DNA of 64,000 bases. Source: Aquatica leii. Its lineage: Eukaryota; Arthropoda; Insecta; Coleoptera; Lampyridae. Positions 25,331 through 36,416 of this stretch are shown here, piece by piece. The DNA is taken from positions 27,280,354 through 27,344,353 of the forward strand of contig CM069432.1 of assembly GCA_035610365.1 (NCBI GenBank), written 5' to 3'. Every line of letters starts with the position of its first letter. Positions within the stretch are counted from its first letter, which is position 1. The translations under genes and the position numbers were made by a program. Under the pieces are notes generated by a model, which saw nothing but the letters and a program-made list of their open reading frames with translations, did no database searches and had not been told where the DNA came from.

Positions 25331-25664
25331 GATTTGTTAATATTCTTTTGTATTTTAAGAAAATAGATAATACAAAAATTGGTAGAAAAATGACAGCTTT
25401 TAAATTTTTAATTCGTGCGTTATGGGGTTAATGTCGATAAATTCCGGAGATACAAATCTAAGAATTTGTTTTTCAAAAACCACATACATGTTATAAATTT
25501 TTACACTAAGCGTACGATCTAAAAATGTCATCACTGATATGGCATTCCATTTGATAAAGTTGATGGTGAACTTCGTTTAAGACGCCCTTTATAATAGTAA
25601 AAAAAAACAAATTTGTTTCATCAAACCAAAATTAATTAAGTTTTAAAGTTTGTTTGATCATAAC
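25331..25664. other. Unassigned AT-rich intronic DNA
   Basis: Nothing I can support as a feature. Confidence 0.35.
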
Positions 25665-25840
25665 CAGTGGTGGCTTCTCTGTTACGTTATTTGGTCAATG
25701 ACCCTCCAAAAAAAAACTAAAAATTATTTTATTGTTAATTTACGATTGCAAATATGTACAATTTCATTTTGCTTATTACATAGATAAATTGATTTTAAAT
25801 AATATTTAGTAATTGCAGCATTGATCACTAGCCGCCACTG
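25665..25840. mobile_element. 176-bp MITE with CAGTGGYGGC ends
   Basis: The left end CAGTGGTGGCTTCTCTGTTA at 25665 and the right end GCCGCCACTG at 25840 are inverted. Both ends recur elsewhere. The left-end type, with GTTATTTGGTCAA, is repeated inverted at 52904-52941. The right-end type, with TCAATGCTGCA, is repeated at 53051 onward. It is thus one complete member of a dispersed non-autonomous family. Confidence 0.65.
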
Positions 25841-27566
25841 ATAATAACCATTGTGTTTTGAAGTGTATGATAAAATCCGGGTAAATTTAGAAACATTGAT
25901 TTATAAAAAATCATAAGTTAGTAAATAAATTATAAAATAAACATGACAATTACTTTAGTTTCACAATCCAAAAAAAAATTCAACATAGTCCGAATCGATC
26001 GTATTTTTTAAAGACCCTGTAAAATAAAACATAATCTTGAAATGTGACCTTTCACTTTATTAAAACCCGAAGATCAATATCAGTAACAAATCAAAAAATT
26101 TTGAATATTTATGTACATATTAATTCAAGAAATCCAAATTCGGAAACTTTCTTGTGGTTTCGTTTTAAATACTTCAAATTTTCCTATTTTTAACTAAATT
26201 TCAAAATACGTGCAATTAAAAACAAGAGTAAATTTCATGTCGCAAAAATCCGTTTTCAATAAAATAAAATAAATCGATAAGAATTGCTACACTGTACAAA
26301 TAATTGCATACAACTAATTTTATGTATAATTTATTTACGATTTCTATTACAATGCGCTTAAATAAATACATACTGCGATTTAACAACTTAATAAATTCTA
26401 ATAATCTGTATAACAGATTATAAAATCGTATCACTGACAAATTTATTGCCTTAACATCAAATCTAATGAAATCATTATTTTTAACAAAAAAAAACTTGTT
26501 TTAACAATAAAACTACTTTGACCATACATTGGTGTTTCTAAAATATAATTTTTACATAAGCTGTTTCTATACAACTATTTAACTAGAATTGAAAAATACT
26601 CACATCAGTTTTCTTTACATTGAATCACATAAAGAGGAAACACTAGCGTATTAATAGTTTTTCAATAAATTACGTCAATTCTACTTCAATGTTATTCGAC
26701 TCATTGAAATAAATCATGATATGCAAATTAATGTATTACATATTTCCTCGTATTTCCATATTTATAAAGAGCACAGTTCTCTTAATTTTATAAATATGGC
26801 ACTTAAACAACAAAAGGCATCAAGATAAACGTATTTCTATTAATTTAACATATATAGAATTCTTATATACAAACAACAGCACATAGAATTTTTGACTGGA
26901 TGAACATCAAGACTGTGTAGTGTTTCAGAGTAATTTAGCTTTTCGTAAATACATCGCATTGAGCAAATATCCTTTTTTTTCTATATCGTCTTACCATAAT
27001 TTACATTTCACTTTACATTAGTGTGGCATTAATAATTTACAATTAACATGAAATGGAATGTCGGAAAAATTACGACACTTAATAGAGAGCTCCAAGACAG
27101 ATAGTGAAACCTATCACAGTTACACGTGCGCTGTAATTAAAATTAAATTATACAATTAAACGATGGCAGTTTCATTTTAAATCCCTGAACTGTTGTACTT
27201 AGGTTTTGTTATAGGCTTCAATAAAGTTGCGTCTTTAAAAAATATGAGGTATATGTTAACAGTCTTTGTATAATTTTATGGAAAATATTTCCAGTTACTT
27301 CTTTAAAATGTAATAAAAAATAAAAAAAGGAAACGGAAACTAAACTACAACCTCATATACTCTATTTTATTTATAATGTGTCCGCTAAACAATTAATCCT
27401 GTTTTTGTGTGCAAAATATTAGATATTGGCCTATGTAACCACAAAATAAAAATTCGGTACAAATCTCAATCTAGATCTAATTTGGGGAAAAAGGTTCTGC
27501 GATACAAAACATTACTACAACTAGAAAAAATACAAGTACAGCGCACATTTATTTACGTTCTAATAT
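25841..27566 (-). other. HIF intron, or 3' UTR of a short HIF isoform
   Basis: AT-rich, with no protein-coding signal that I can support. On the minus strand it follows directly the TAA that ends a read-through of the 27901-27630 exon. If a short isoform exists, its 3' UTR lies here; AATAAA signals occur on that strand at about 27590 (overlapping the last codons) and 27550. Confidence 0.4.
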
Positions 27567-27629
27567 TTAACTTTTACTTTTATTTGGTGCCAAACAAATA
27601 TAACCTGCCCTAATATCAAAACCGCTTAC
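27567..27629 (-). CDS. sima: Read-through tail of HIF exon (possible short isoform)
   Basis: If the donor at 27629-27628 is not used, the frame continues for 20 codons (VSGFDIRAGYICLAPNKSKS) to a TAA at 27569-27567. The resulting protein would keep both degrons but lack the C-terminal activation domain and FIH site. My memory of insect HIF sequences includes similar tails, but I cannot verify this here. The overlapping AATAAA fits a termination site. Confidence 0.5.
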   Translation of the reverse strand, partial: VSGFDIRAGYICLAPNKSKS

Positions 27630-27901
27630 CAAAAGATTCATTAAAACACTATCACTCGGTTGACTTATACACGTTGCTTTTTGCCCCGAATCCAGCAACC
27701 AATTGCTTTTACCTTTTGGACGGCCCCTTTGTGTATTATTTGACATTAATTGTTGCAGTAATTCTGAAGACATTTTCTTTTCGGGTTCGTTTTTACTTCT
27801 TTTATTTGAAGCGGTGTACGACGATGTGCTAGAACGTTTATTTGAACACGTACGTTCTATTTTAGATTTTTGTAGCGATTTGCTGATATTCCAACTAGCG
27901 T
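27630..27901 (-). CDS. sima: HIF-1alpha exon with basic region and PSDSVLMNLL motif
   Basis: The acceptor TATTTTAG ends at 27902. The exon begins AC (completing a codon from the previous exon, phase 1) and ends TTG at 27630, before donor GTAAGC, in phase 0. It encodes about 91 residues: a Lys/Ser-rich N-terminal half with basic clusters (KSLQKSKIERT, NKRSKNEPEKK), then SSELLQQLM, RGRPKGKSNW and ISQPSDSVLMNLL. The basic runs are plausible nuclear-localisation signals. The last motif corresponds in position to the IPSDLACRLL segment of vertebrate HIF-1alpha, just ahead of the C-terminal activation domain. This supports splicing to the exon at 3019 despite the distance. Confidence 0.88.
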
Positions 27902-27955
27902 CTAAAATATCCCAATTTCGTTAAAGTATTTAGCAATAGTCTCACAAAAAACTAC

Positions 27956-28301
27956 CTTTATTTTGATTCAAGTCGTTGAGAACGTTATCTTCGATTAAAC
28001 CTCCCCCGTGATCGTTAACTTTACACGGTTTATTAACATTCGAACATAATAATTGTGCTAAACTAGAATTTACGTCTGGTCCTTTATTATTATTTTTTTC
28101 GTTAGTATTTGGATTCCAAATGAGATCATCTGACATTAAAAGAGGTAAATCGTCGCCTATATTCATCGGTATATATGGAGCTTTCATTATTAGTTCCGGA
28201 TCTTCTTCGTCCATTTGTAAAGTCATGAACGTAGACATGTGATCTTCGTCGCCTAATGATCCACCTGGACTGCTTAACGATTGCATACTAGAGTCTGAGT
28301 G
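27956..28301 (-). CDS. sima: HIF-1alpha exon with C-terminal degron (CODD)
   Basis: The acceptor TTTTTTAG (AG at 28303-28302) is followed in phase 0 by CAC TCA GAC TCT AGT ATG. The exon ends at 27956 before donor GTAGTT in phase 1. It encodes 115 residues. After SLSSPGGSLGDEDHMSTF comes DEEDPELIMKAPYIPMNIGD, the oxygen-dependent degradation motif recognised by VHL after prolyl hydroxylation in the AP-Y-I-P-M core. In vertebrates the core is LxxLAPYIPM; here the residue before AP is lysine, so the motif reads LxxKAP. A second acidic hydrophobic segment, LPLLMSDDLIWNP, follows. The rest is Asn-rich. Confidence 0.93.
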
Positions 28302-28352
28302 CTAAAAAACGAGTTGAAAAATTAAGCGCAAAATCAATCGAGCCACTTTTAC

Positions 28353-28564
28353 TTTTGATAAATTCGGTGATAGTAATTGAGGGGAAGAGTCTCTATAAGA
28401 TATAAAGGGATCTGTTGGTTCATCAGCTAATAACGGTCCGAAATTATCTCGTAAGAGAAAATCATCTAGCATATCCGAGAGAAATGGATGATCCTCTAGT
28501 GGTACGCATACGTCACCAGCTACTGGAGCTAGATGAGTAAGATCATCTGGTTCGTCTTTTAACA
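28353..28564 (-). CDS. sima: HIF-1alpha exon with N-terminal degron (NODD)
   Basis: The acceptor TTTTTAG is followed by TG, which completes a Met codon begun in the previous exon. The exon ends AAA at 28353 before donor GTAAAA, in phase 0. It encodes LKDEPDDLTHLAPVAGD near its start, the LxxLAP prolyl-hydroxylase site corresponding to the Pro402 region of human HIF-1alpha (LTLLAPAAGD). Acidic, aromatic and leucine-rich activation-type sequence follows (PFLSDMLDDFLLRDNFGPLL, then DPFISYRDSSPQLLSPN). With the CODD exon it gives the protein two independent oxygen-sensing degrons. Confidence 0.94.
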
Positions 28565-30034
28565 CTAAAAATAAAAAAATATTCGTTAGTATTTGGCATG
28601 TCGTAATATCAATTAACGGGGTATATTAGCGTAGCGTTAATCGAAATAATTAAAATTTTAACGCGTTACATAATTATGCAATAAGAAAACGGTTTTATAG
28701 ACTAAGTGATAATATATTACACCTTATTTGTTATTACTTCAAGATCGGGTGAATATAAACGTTTCTTTTTATAAAATAAATACAGATAGTGGCGATTGTA
28801 AATTATTTAAAAAAGAAGGACGCGTTATCGTATCATAGCGTTGCATTACAAAAAGTGCACCAGTAATAATTACAAAAGATTTTCGTAAGCAGACTAATTA
28901 TTGTTATTGGGTCGGTCACATGCTCACTGTAAACTGGTTTAAGCGTCACAAATAAATTAATAAATGCTTTGAATTCCTTACAATCATTTACACTGATACA
29001 ATATTAGGAAGACTACACGTGCCAAATGCAATTTTCCAGTTTATTTTTGATCAATTTCTACGAAATTGAATTAATTTTAACACGGTGTGCACGTTGAGTA
29101 GATCACGTTTTTTCCAGGTACGATTAAACCGAAGGTGTAAAGATTTGTAATAATTTGTACAAATAATAAAATTCGGGAATTTTGCGTTGAGTAATATTAT
29201 TTTTAAAAAAATATTTGTAGACGTAGTATCAGAAGTGGTTTTGGCAAACGTTCGCTTTTAAAAATTGGCAATGCGAAAAATTATATAACTTGGAAAAAAA
29301 TACATTCTTCGATGTAATTTTCTTTTGCAGGAACACAGAAATTATCATTAAAAATACAATTTTGCTTGCATAACATAAAACCTACATAATTAAAATAACC
29401 TCGAATTTGATAAGCTTAATTTAATTGATGTAGATTCGCAAGGTATTCATTGTAACGAACACAATAAATCCTTCAGTTATTAATTTAAATTATCGTATCA
29501 AAAATAATCGTTGCTCCTGGATCACATTTTTTTCTATGGGATAAAATTTTCAAAATTCATTCAAAAAATTCATGAAGCATGAATCTACGATCTAAAATAC
29601 CGTGTTGGAGGTAACAGAAACTATTGATTAGGATATAAAAAGAAAATATTGAACTTCCTTTCAACTTTCGCTATCGTTTTATTATTTATTAATGTACAGG
29701 TGGAAACGAAAACTATGCAACGGTACCTCCCACTTATAATTAATAGATTTCATTCACGAAGTAAATTTTTACATCAGACAAGAATTGTGGTAAGCAGGGA
29801 AAGTATTCACTAAAATAGAACCTATCAAAGCGTTTAGGTTATGCGAGGTTAGTTGCTTATTTTTAAAATTCAACCCGGTATAAAAACGTTGAGAATTTAC
29901 CAATAAATAACGTATTTATATAAACAATCGTTATGGTATTTAATTTAGAAATTATTTTCGGTTTAATTACACATACGAGATTAATCGATGAATTATTTGA
30001 AAAAGCTCGCCGGCATTAATAACCGCATACTTAC
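28565..30034 (-). other. HIF intron
   Basis: A 1.47-kb AT-rich intron between phase-1 splice sites (donor GTAAGTAT at 30034, acceptor at 28566-28565). No other feature seen. Confidence 0.7.
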
Positions 30035-30312
30035 TTGTAAGTCCAGGTTCTTCTTCTGAGAATGTCAAGAATCCTTTACTCATTTCCTCAGTGCGAGGTG
30101 CGAATATTTTCGAAGTGGCAGTTTGTGGTCTTGGAGGTGGAGTCGGACTAGATGACTCCAAAAGAGTTGGTGATATAACAGTTGGCGGTGTAATAGTAAT
30201 TTCTGGAATCTCTTTAATCGTTACATCTGTGTCTTGTTCATCAGAAGCTTCAGATTTAATAACAGCGGCAGCTTGAGTCGTGGAATATATTTCGTCCTCA
30301 CATTCAATGCCA
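30035..30312 (-). CDS. sima: HIF-1alpha exon between PAS-B and the degrons
   Basis: The acceptor TGTTTTAG is followed by T, which completes a serine codon (phase 2), then GGC ATT GAA. The exon ends at 30035 before donor GTAAGTATG in phase 1. The start, (S)GIECEDEIYSTTQ, corresponds to the SGI..D.I.S..Q sequence right after the PAS-associated C-terminal motif of vertebrate HIF-1alpha, so the upstream exon should end with the VCVNYV-type PAC strand. Then follow an acidic, Thr/Pro-rich linker (VTIKEIPEITITPPTVISP, PTPPPRPQ) and MSKGFLTFSEEEPGLT, which leads into the NODD exon. The linker is a low-complexity hinge. Confidence 0.88.
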
Positions 30313-33229
30313 CTAAAACAAATTTTACTGTCTAGTCGGTTTCTCTTTTTAAAAAAGAAAACCAGAAACAAGTGGATTTCCAAATATTACATAAGTCAGT
30401 GCGTGCGATTATAAATAATGCACTTTTAGGAACACTATCATGATTATAAATAAAAAACTACTGTTTAAATAAAGCACTAACGTTACATAAAATCGTACGA
30501 AGTAAAATCACTAGAAGAAATAGATAACACTTCGCGAACACGTTGTTACCGCCCGTTCTCAATTAGATTATGTAAATTTGAACAATTTAAAAAATTTATA
30601 AACCTCGCACGACGATAATATTAAGTACCTTATCAACGATAGAATGATAAACCACTATGGAAAGTTGCATTGAAGCAGCTGAAAAAGGGATCGCGCGTCG
30701 TAACAGTAGTCGCGTGGTCTAAATCCCCCACCTCGAGGAAGTTTAAATCAAGCGAGCTCCTATATGATCACAGAAATTGTACATGACGGCGACGATATCC
30801 ACGTCACGTGTATAAAACGCCAACTTGTACATGGTGATTGAATGGAACACGTGACTTTTTTGCATAGTTTACTTTGTGTGGTACACAGAAATCAGCGGTG
30901 GTTTAGTGGTTTTTTGCTATCAGATCTGCAATGTACCAACTTGCTACAAATTAAAATTGCAAATTCGGATTTTTACGCTGTAGTACATCGTATGTTTAAA
31001 GTGCAGTTTCCAAATTGCCTTCGGAGGGGACTGACTTCACCGTGTATTATATAACTACCAATTAACTATTATTTTCAATTACATTGGACGTAGTACTTGT
31101 ACCAAAAACAATGACCAGCATTGTCAAATTATTACAGACATTAATCTGCACACGCAATGAAATGTTAATGAACTACCACTTTTTGCCGAGTGCACATAAA
31201 TATTCAATTTTTTTTTTATAACGACGCTACAAGAATGACCAATAAATAATTTAAAACGAAATTTTAAAATACGTTGAAAATGCTTGTTCTTAAACATTTT
31301 TTTACGTGTAGATGCAATTCTTTACCATAGCAGAACAATGTAAACAGGTTTAGGAGTACCGGGTCATGTTGCTAAGGCTGTAGCAACCCAGACAATAAGA
31401 AACTGTTACCAAAATAGATGTACAAAATTTTGCGAATACACTATATAGAAACAGAATTAAAATTTAACGTAAAAACGTTTAGAAAAACCCAAATTTTCTG
31501 AAAGAAGTCGAATTTAGTCGTTGGGAAGTTTATTACCTTATGAATAAAACGGAAATGAATCATTCGTACGGGGGCCATTTTAAAAGTCTATTAGAGTTTA
31601 TGTCATTATTGGTGTGGAACATTCGTTCTTTTAAATACACAAAGAATATTTAATTGAGGAAAGGGAAAGTAGTATTTATTCATCAAAAAAGAAACAAACG
31701 TGTATGACTACAAAAGATAACCTTAATTTTGGAGACTTTCGAGAAGACCTGAAACTATATGGCAGAGCAAACCCAAAAAATTTTTTCAATCGCAAAATAA
31801 CTGTAAATATTACAGCATCGCAATTTAATTTAAAAAATCTACATCTCTTCACAGAGATTATGTAAATCGATTACAAGGATTAAAGAAACAATAAACTAAA
31901 AAAATGTTACACAAATATTATCACTTAAAAATACGTATCACCACCTTGATTACACAAATCACATGTAACATAAAACATGCAGTAGCAGAAAAAATAGACT
32001 GATAAAAATAAACTTATATAACCTGCAGTATACACACACACTAAACTACTAAGCAATGTATAAAAAAAAGGATACGTGGCTCTCCTTTAATCTTACTAAT
32101 GGTAACACGCCAAATTGTTAAATTTAAAAGCACGCCACAGATAAAAAAGAAGAAAGATTTTGATTGAAAATTTTATTGAGGGCATTTAGATCTGAACTGT
32201 TACAACAACGTGCTTCGTTATTTTGATAATGTGTCAGAATCTACTCTTTTTAGGATATAAAAAAAAAGTAGCGCTTTACGAGGTATATTCAATTAAAAAT
32301 AAAAGTATTTTTCAGAAATCACCCGATTTCAGCTGTAAAAGTGGCAAAACTAAAAACCTTTAGGCAACGGCCGAAAATCGCTAGCTTGCTCAACAAAATG
32401 GTAAAAATCCGAGATAAAAACATACTTGAAATATTTTTCAAAATAAAAAATAACTCATGAACTTCAAACAAAAACTTATACATATTAAGTGTTTTTATCA
32501 AGTTGTTACATAATTTTTTTGTGTTTTGTATCCTTATCTTTAATGAATTACAATTACTATTAAACTGATTAACTAAAATTAGTTGTTTTTTTCATAATAA
32601 TTAATTTATTTTTTTATTCTTTCTAAATTGTAGAATTCAATTACATGCGGATAAATTTATAAAACTTAAATAAAAATTAAGCAAATGGGAGACAAGTGTA
32701 CAGTTTCGAGTAGTCGCTCGTTTCCAGGTAACATGAAAGACGAGTGCAAATAGTAGTTAATTATTTAAAGCAAAATCAAAATACTAGAGAAGTATAGACC
32801 AATATTTCGTTGATTAGACTAGGAGTGGTTTGTTATTGATCAGATCAATCAGCAGGCACTGTATTCGTGTTTTGTTCAAATACTGATTCATTCTGATCAA
32901 ATCTTGTCGTTCATATCGTCCAGGATTGAGATTACAACAAAAACTAAAACCATAAAAAACAAACAAAAACTATATAAAAAGAAAGAAGAATCACGTGAAC
33001 TAGTCGCTAGATTCATTTCTTCAAACAATTCAACATTTCCCGTTTTTTTTGTGTAAATTCCTAACTAGATATTTTCGTGATCCATAGAAGAACTTCTGAA
33101 CAATGTATAAACACCAGAGTTTGGAAAAAATTGCATTTGCATAAAGTAATAAACACAATGACTGATGAAGAAAAGTAAATTTTCGCGTACATCTTAAGTT
33201 AAGTGCAAAGAAATGTAAGAAATGTAATA
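30313..33229 (-). other. Upstream HIF intron, no further exon recognised
   Basis: I searched by eye for PAS-B and PAS-A coding on the minus strand and found none. The stretch at 30640-30860 is richer in G and C than its surroundings and is listed as a possible regulatory region. The rest is AT-rich. Confidence 0.45.
30800..30853. promoter_or_regulatory. Two CACGTG sites flanking a TATA box
   Basis: CACGTG at 30805-30810 lies in ACGTCACGTG, is followed directly by TATAAAA (30811), and a second CACGTG occurs at 30848-30853. ACGTG is the core of the hypoxia response element bound by HIF dimers, and CACGTG is an E-box for other bHLH factors. The pair lies about 500 bp upstream (minus strand) of the 30312 exon. 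On the minus strand a TTTATAAATT occurs at about 30595. Autoregulation or an internal promoter is inference. Confidence 0.35.
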
Positions 33230-35023
33230 CAGTGAAACCCCCCTTAACAGACATCGAGAGAGAGGTTTAGAGAACGAGAACATTTTGAGAGTTTTCTAAG
33301 GGAAAACCTCCGAATAACGGACTCCCAATAGCGGACACTTTTTTCTTATAAGATTAAGCGAATCCACGATTTTCCTTGAAAAAAAAAATAAAACGTATTT
33401 TTCACATTTCTTGTCTCAAAAAAAAAAATACTATGCGCAAAACACAGCTGAGTAGAGAAAGGAAACGAGAGAGGTGGGGATAAGAGTCGCTGTCTGTAAC
33501 CTTGAATTCTTATGCTCGAGACCCGGCTAGACTGGCAAGAGTCCTAATGACTGCACTCTGTACTAGATCGTTTACGTTTTCGTGTGTGTTAGTTAAAGTG
33601 TTAAGTTTTAATTTCTTTGTGTATTTTTCGTTAATGCGATGGCAAATGATGGTTTATTGAAACTAAAAAGGTTGACCCTCAACAAAAAAAAAATGAAATT
33701 CTTGACGACACCATCAATCCAACCTCTTGGGTATCCATACACTTACAAAGAAGTTCAATGTTGGTAAAACTCAGATCTCAGATATCTTATCAAGTAAAGA
33801 TAATCTTTATAAACCGTGGACTGAAAATAGAAATGATGCGAGATAATAAGGCCGAACTCTCTACTGGATTTCGTAAGGTTCGAGAAAAGAATTTGCCTGT
33901 TTCTGAACAAACATTACAAGAAAAGGCTAAGTGATTGCTGAAGCCCATCAATTTATAATTTTAAAGCTTCAAATGGACAATCTGCATTTGTTGATAGAAA
34001 TGCTGTAAATGATTAGCAAGAAAAATTACCCAATATTTGTGCAGATTACTCCGAATGGGACAACTGTAATGAAATGCAGTAGTAGAAAAATCTCAAAAAA
34101 AAAAGATTGATTGTGCTCTTGTGTTGCAATATGTTAGGAGAGTTTATACGTCCTCTTATCATTCGTAAAGCCAAACGACCACAAGCTTTTTAAAAAAATT
34201 TTGAATAATTTGGAACAAGAAGGGTTGAAGAACGATTGTAATAATGACGGATTGACTCATATAGTTTGATAAGAAAATTATTAAAAAAAAAAACTTTTTT
34301 GTTTACAACGCTCTTTTTTGTTGTGGTATTGCAGTCAGAATATTATTTACGCAACTCTTAGCACTTATTTAAAACTGAAAAATGTCATTGTCCTCTTGAC
34401 CAAGGAATAATTAAACAGTTCAAAAAAACTTTATCGCAAACAGTTTTTACAAAAAGCTGTTGCCGATTTAGATGCTTATGGTGATTCTAGTCCAGTTAAT
34501 ATTCTAGACGCTGTGTATTGAGTAGCATCGGCTGCAAGAAATTGTAAGAAGTGCTTTCAAAATGATGGAATCTTTGTAAGAGGCGGGTGAGAAAAATCAA
34601 TATTGAACAAGGAACTTTCATCTCTTATAAAAGTAATTGACAGTTCTGCTGATATAGAAACTTATGTCACAGTGGATGTAGACATTCCAACTTACAACAA
34701 TGATCTAGAAATACCCATAAAAAGCAGATGAAGATGATGAAGCTTCACCCCACAAGTTTACAAGTAACGCCTCTATTTTCTCTTCCACCACCTGACAGAC
34801 GACCTGACACAAAAAAAGATAGCAATCCTATAAACACACCAAGTTGACCGACTTTTTCCATCGGATATAGCTTGGCGTATCATAAAGAACGTTCGTTTGT
34901 ATTTTCTTTTTAAAATACCTACGTTTGTTTTATTTTTGTACCATATGTATATGTGTGCACATAAATAAAAAAATTCATCTTTTTTTATAGTTATTTCCGA
35001 ATTCGCTATTCGGTGGTTCACTG
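33230..35023 (+). mobile_element. Tigger/pogo DNA transposon, full length but dead
   Basis: The left end CAGTGAAACCCCCCTTAACA at 33230 and the right end (inverted, CAGTGAACCACCGAATAGCG, ending 35023) match the CAGTG-A-A-C-type ends of Tigger elements. Both are flanked by TA (33228-33229 and 35024-35025), the pogo-type target duplication. The left subterminal region repeats the CCGAATAACGGACT / CAATAGCGGACAC motif. Length is 1,794 bp. The enclosed transposase is degenerate. Confidence 0.85.
33638..34760 (+). pseudogene. Tigger/pogo transposase relic
   Basis: Beginning near the ATG in GCGATGGCAAATG, frames broken by indels give KKKMKFLTTPSIQP-type then LTKKFNVGKTQISDILSSKD, the first helix-turn-helix (CENP-B/psq type). 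NLYKPWTENRNDARDNKA and VSEQTLQEKAK, the second CENP-B-type helix block, follow. Later come the strand around DYSEWDN, an isolated PLDQGIIKQFKK segment that follows the third catalytic position in the DDE_1 domain, and an acidic tail. Order and spacing fit the family. At least five frameshifts or stops prevent expression. Confidence 0.75.
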
Positions 35024-35120
35024 TATACTTCCTAAGTAGTTCCAACAGTAAAATATTCTCTAAAAAATCAATAGATAGTATAGAAGTTTAGAAAAGTGAT
35101 AATTTTCCAGTGAGTGTAAA

Positions 35121-35379
35121 TGTTTGAACTCCCGAGTGAGCACAGCTCACGAGTGTATCCAATCTACATGAACATGTCAATTCACTTTTCTAGATCATAC
35201 TGTTTTCGTGCACTTTGTTATAAAATGTGTATTATAATAAGTTAGAGTTACCTCGTTTTTTTGTGAGTACGTTAGTAAGTTGTTAGATCCTGTATGTCTA
35301 GTATTTTTCATTGGGTTCTTTAAATAAACTATAAAAGTGTGATAGTTCTTTTTTGCTGTGTTTATTGTATTTATCTACA
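35121..35379 (+). repeat. Possible 5' LTR of the copia element
   Basis: A 259-bp stretch begins TGTTTGAACTCC and ends ATCTACA, consistent with TG...CA LTR ends. It has TATAAAA near 35219 and AATAAA near 35324, and it stops 33 bp before the Gag start codon. No second LTR exists in the window to confirm it, because the element is truncated at its 3' end. I could not identify a primer-binding site. Confidence 0.4.
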
Positions 35380-35412
35380 AAATAGAACATATATACCACG
35401 TGTTTCGAGACA

Positions 35413-36170
35413 ATGGACTTAAAGGCTCAAATTGAGAAACTTGAAGGGTCAAGCAATTGGAGTAAATGGAAAAGACAGATTGAGTTGTTGTTAATCCATC
35501 AAGATGCACACGATTATGCAAAGGGTGTACATGTAGCTCCGAAACTAGAACCAGGTAGCGAAAGTGATGCAGAATTCTTAAAAAGAAGTAAAGAATTTAA
35601 GAAAATGGATGCGTTAGCGCAATTAATAATTGTGGGAGCGTTAAGTGAGAGCAATATAGAGTTGACTGCGGCATGTACTACGGCACATAAAATTTGGAAT
35701 AAATTACTGAGTGCTTACGAACAGAGTTCTGGACAAAGAATTGACAGATTAATGGAAGAATTTTTTAAAATCTCAATGAATCCCAGTGAAAGCATTGCAA
35801 CTCACATTGCGAAACTTCAAAAAAATCATTTCGAATTAAATGACGAACTAAAAAGATTAACGAAAACTAAGCTCCCGGACCTACTCCTTATGAGTAGAAT
35901 TATGTCGACACTGCCTGCAGATTACTTTGAATTCAAAAATGCGTGGAAATCTATTCCCATTGAAGAGAGAACCATTAATCTATTCATAGAAAGATTGAGA
36001 CTCATCGAAATGAGGTTACCGAGTAAGCATGAGCAGGAACCAACAGCCTTTGTTGCGCCAAAGAAAAATCTAAAGAGAGTAAAACAAAGCCTATATACAA
36101 ATGTTTTAGGTGTCATGAGGTGGATCATTTTGCGAAAAATTGCAAGAAGAAAAACCAGAATGAACTTCAT
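35413..36170 (+). pseudogene. copia-type Gag with zinc knuckle (frameshifted)
   Basis: The frame starts MDLKAQIEKLEGSSNWSKWK, the usual Ty1/copia Gag start (L.G..NW..WK), and stays open for about 225 codons. It includes AHKIWNKLLSAYEQSS, SIATHIAKLQKN and LPADYFEFKNAWKS, the UBN2-type Gag core. A frameshift near 36090 moves the zinc knuckle CFRCHEVDHFAKNC (C-x2-C-x4-H-x4-C, about 36100-36145) to another frame. An otherwise intact Gag implies a young element that died recently. Confidence 0.88.
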
Positions 36171-36416
36171 AGTGAAGCCTTCATTTCTAATGTACCTAAC
36201 TCAGTCGAAACAGAAGCTTGGCTTCCAGATTCAGGTGCTTCAGTTCATATGACAAAGAATAAGAACTGGTTTAAAAGTTATGAAGAGTTTGTGACTCCAC
36301 AAGAAATTCAGGTCGGAAACGAACAAGTCATAGCTGCATATGGCAAAGGCAATACAAATGTTAAAATATGAAGTAATGGTAAATGGGAAAGGAACTATCT
36401 CGACAATGTTTGGTAT
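36171..36416 (+). pseudogene. copia-type protease region
   Basis: After the zinc knuckle the frame reads AWLPDSGASVHMTKNKNWF, the aspartic protease active-site motif (DSGA) with the usual copia H-M-T context. QVGNEQVIAAYGKGN follows. A stop at about 36369 and the start of a MITE at 36417 break the polyprotein. The target is the segment that normally reads VWY-x-P before the GAG-pre-integrase domain. Confidence 0.82.

Noticed and set aside
30091-30276. Plus-strand 61-residue frame
   Set aside because: It is antisense to the HIF linker exon; the Gly/Val-rich peptide mirrors the Pro/Thr-rich exon.
30842-31054. Plus-strand 70-residue frame after the TATA box
   Set aside because: No recognisable domain and no sign of splicing or a Kozak context. 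The TATA/CACGTG cluster is reported as regulatory only.
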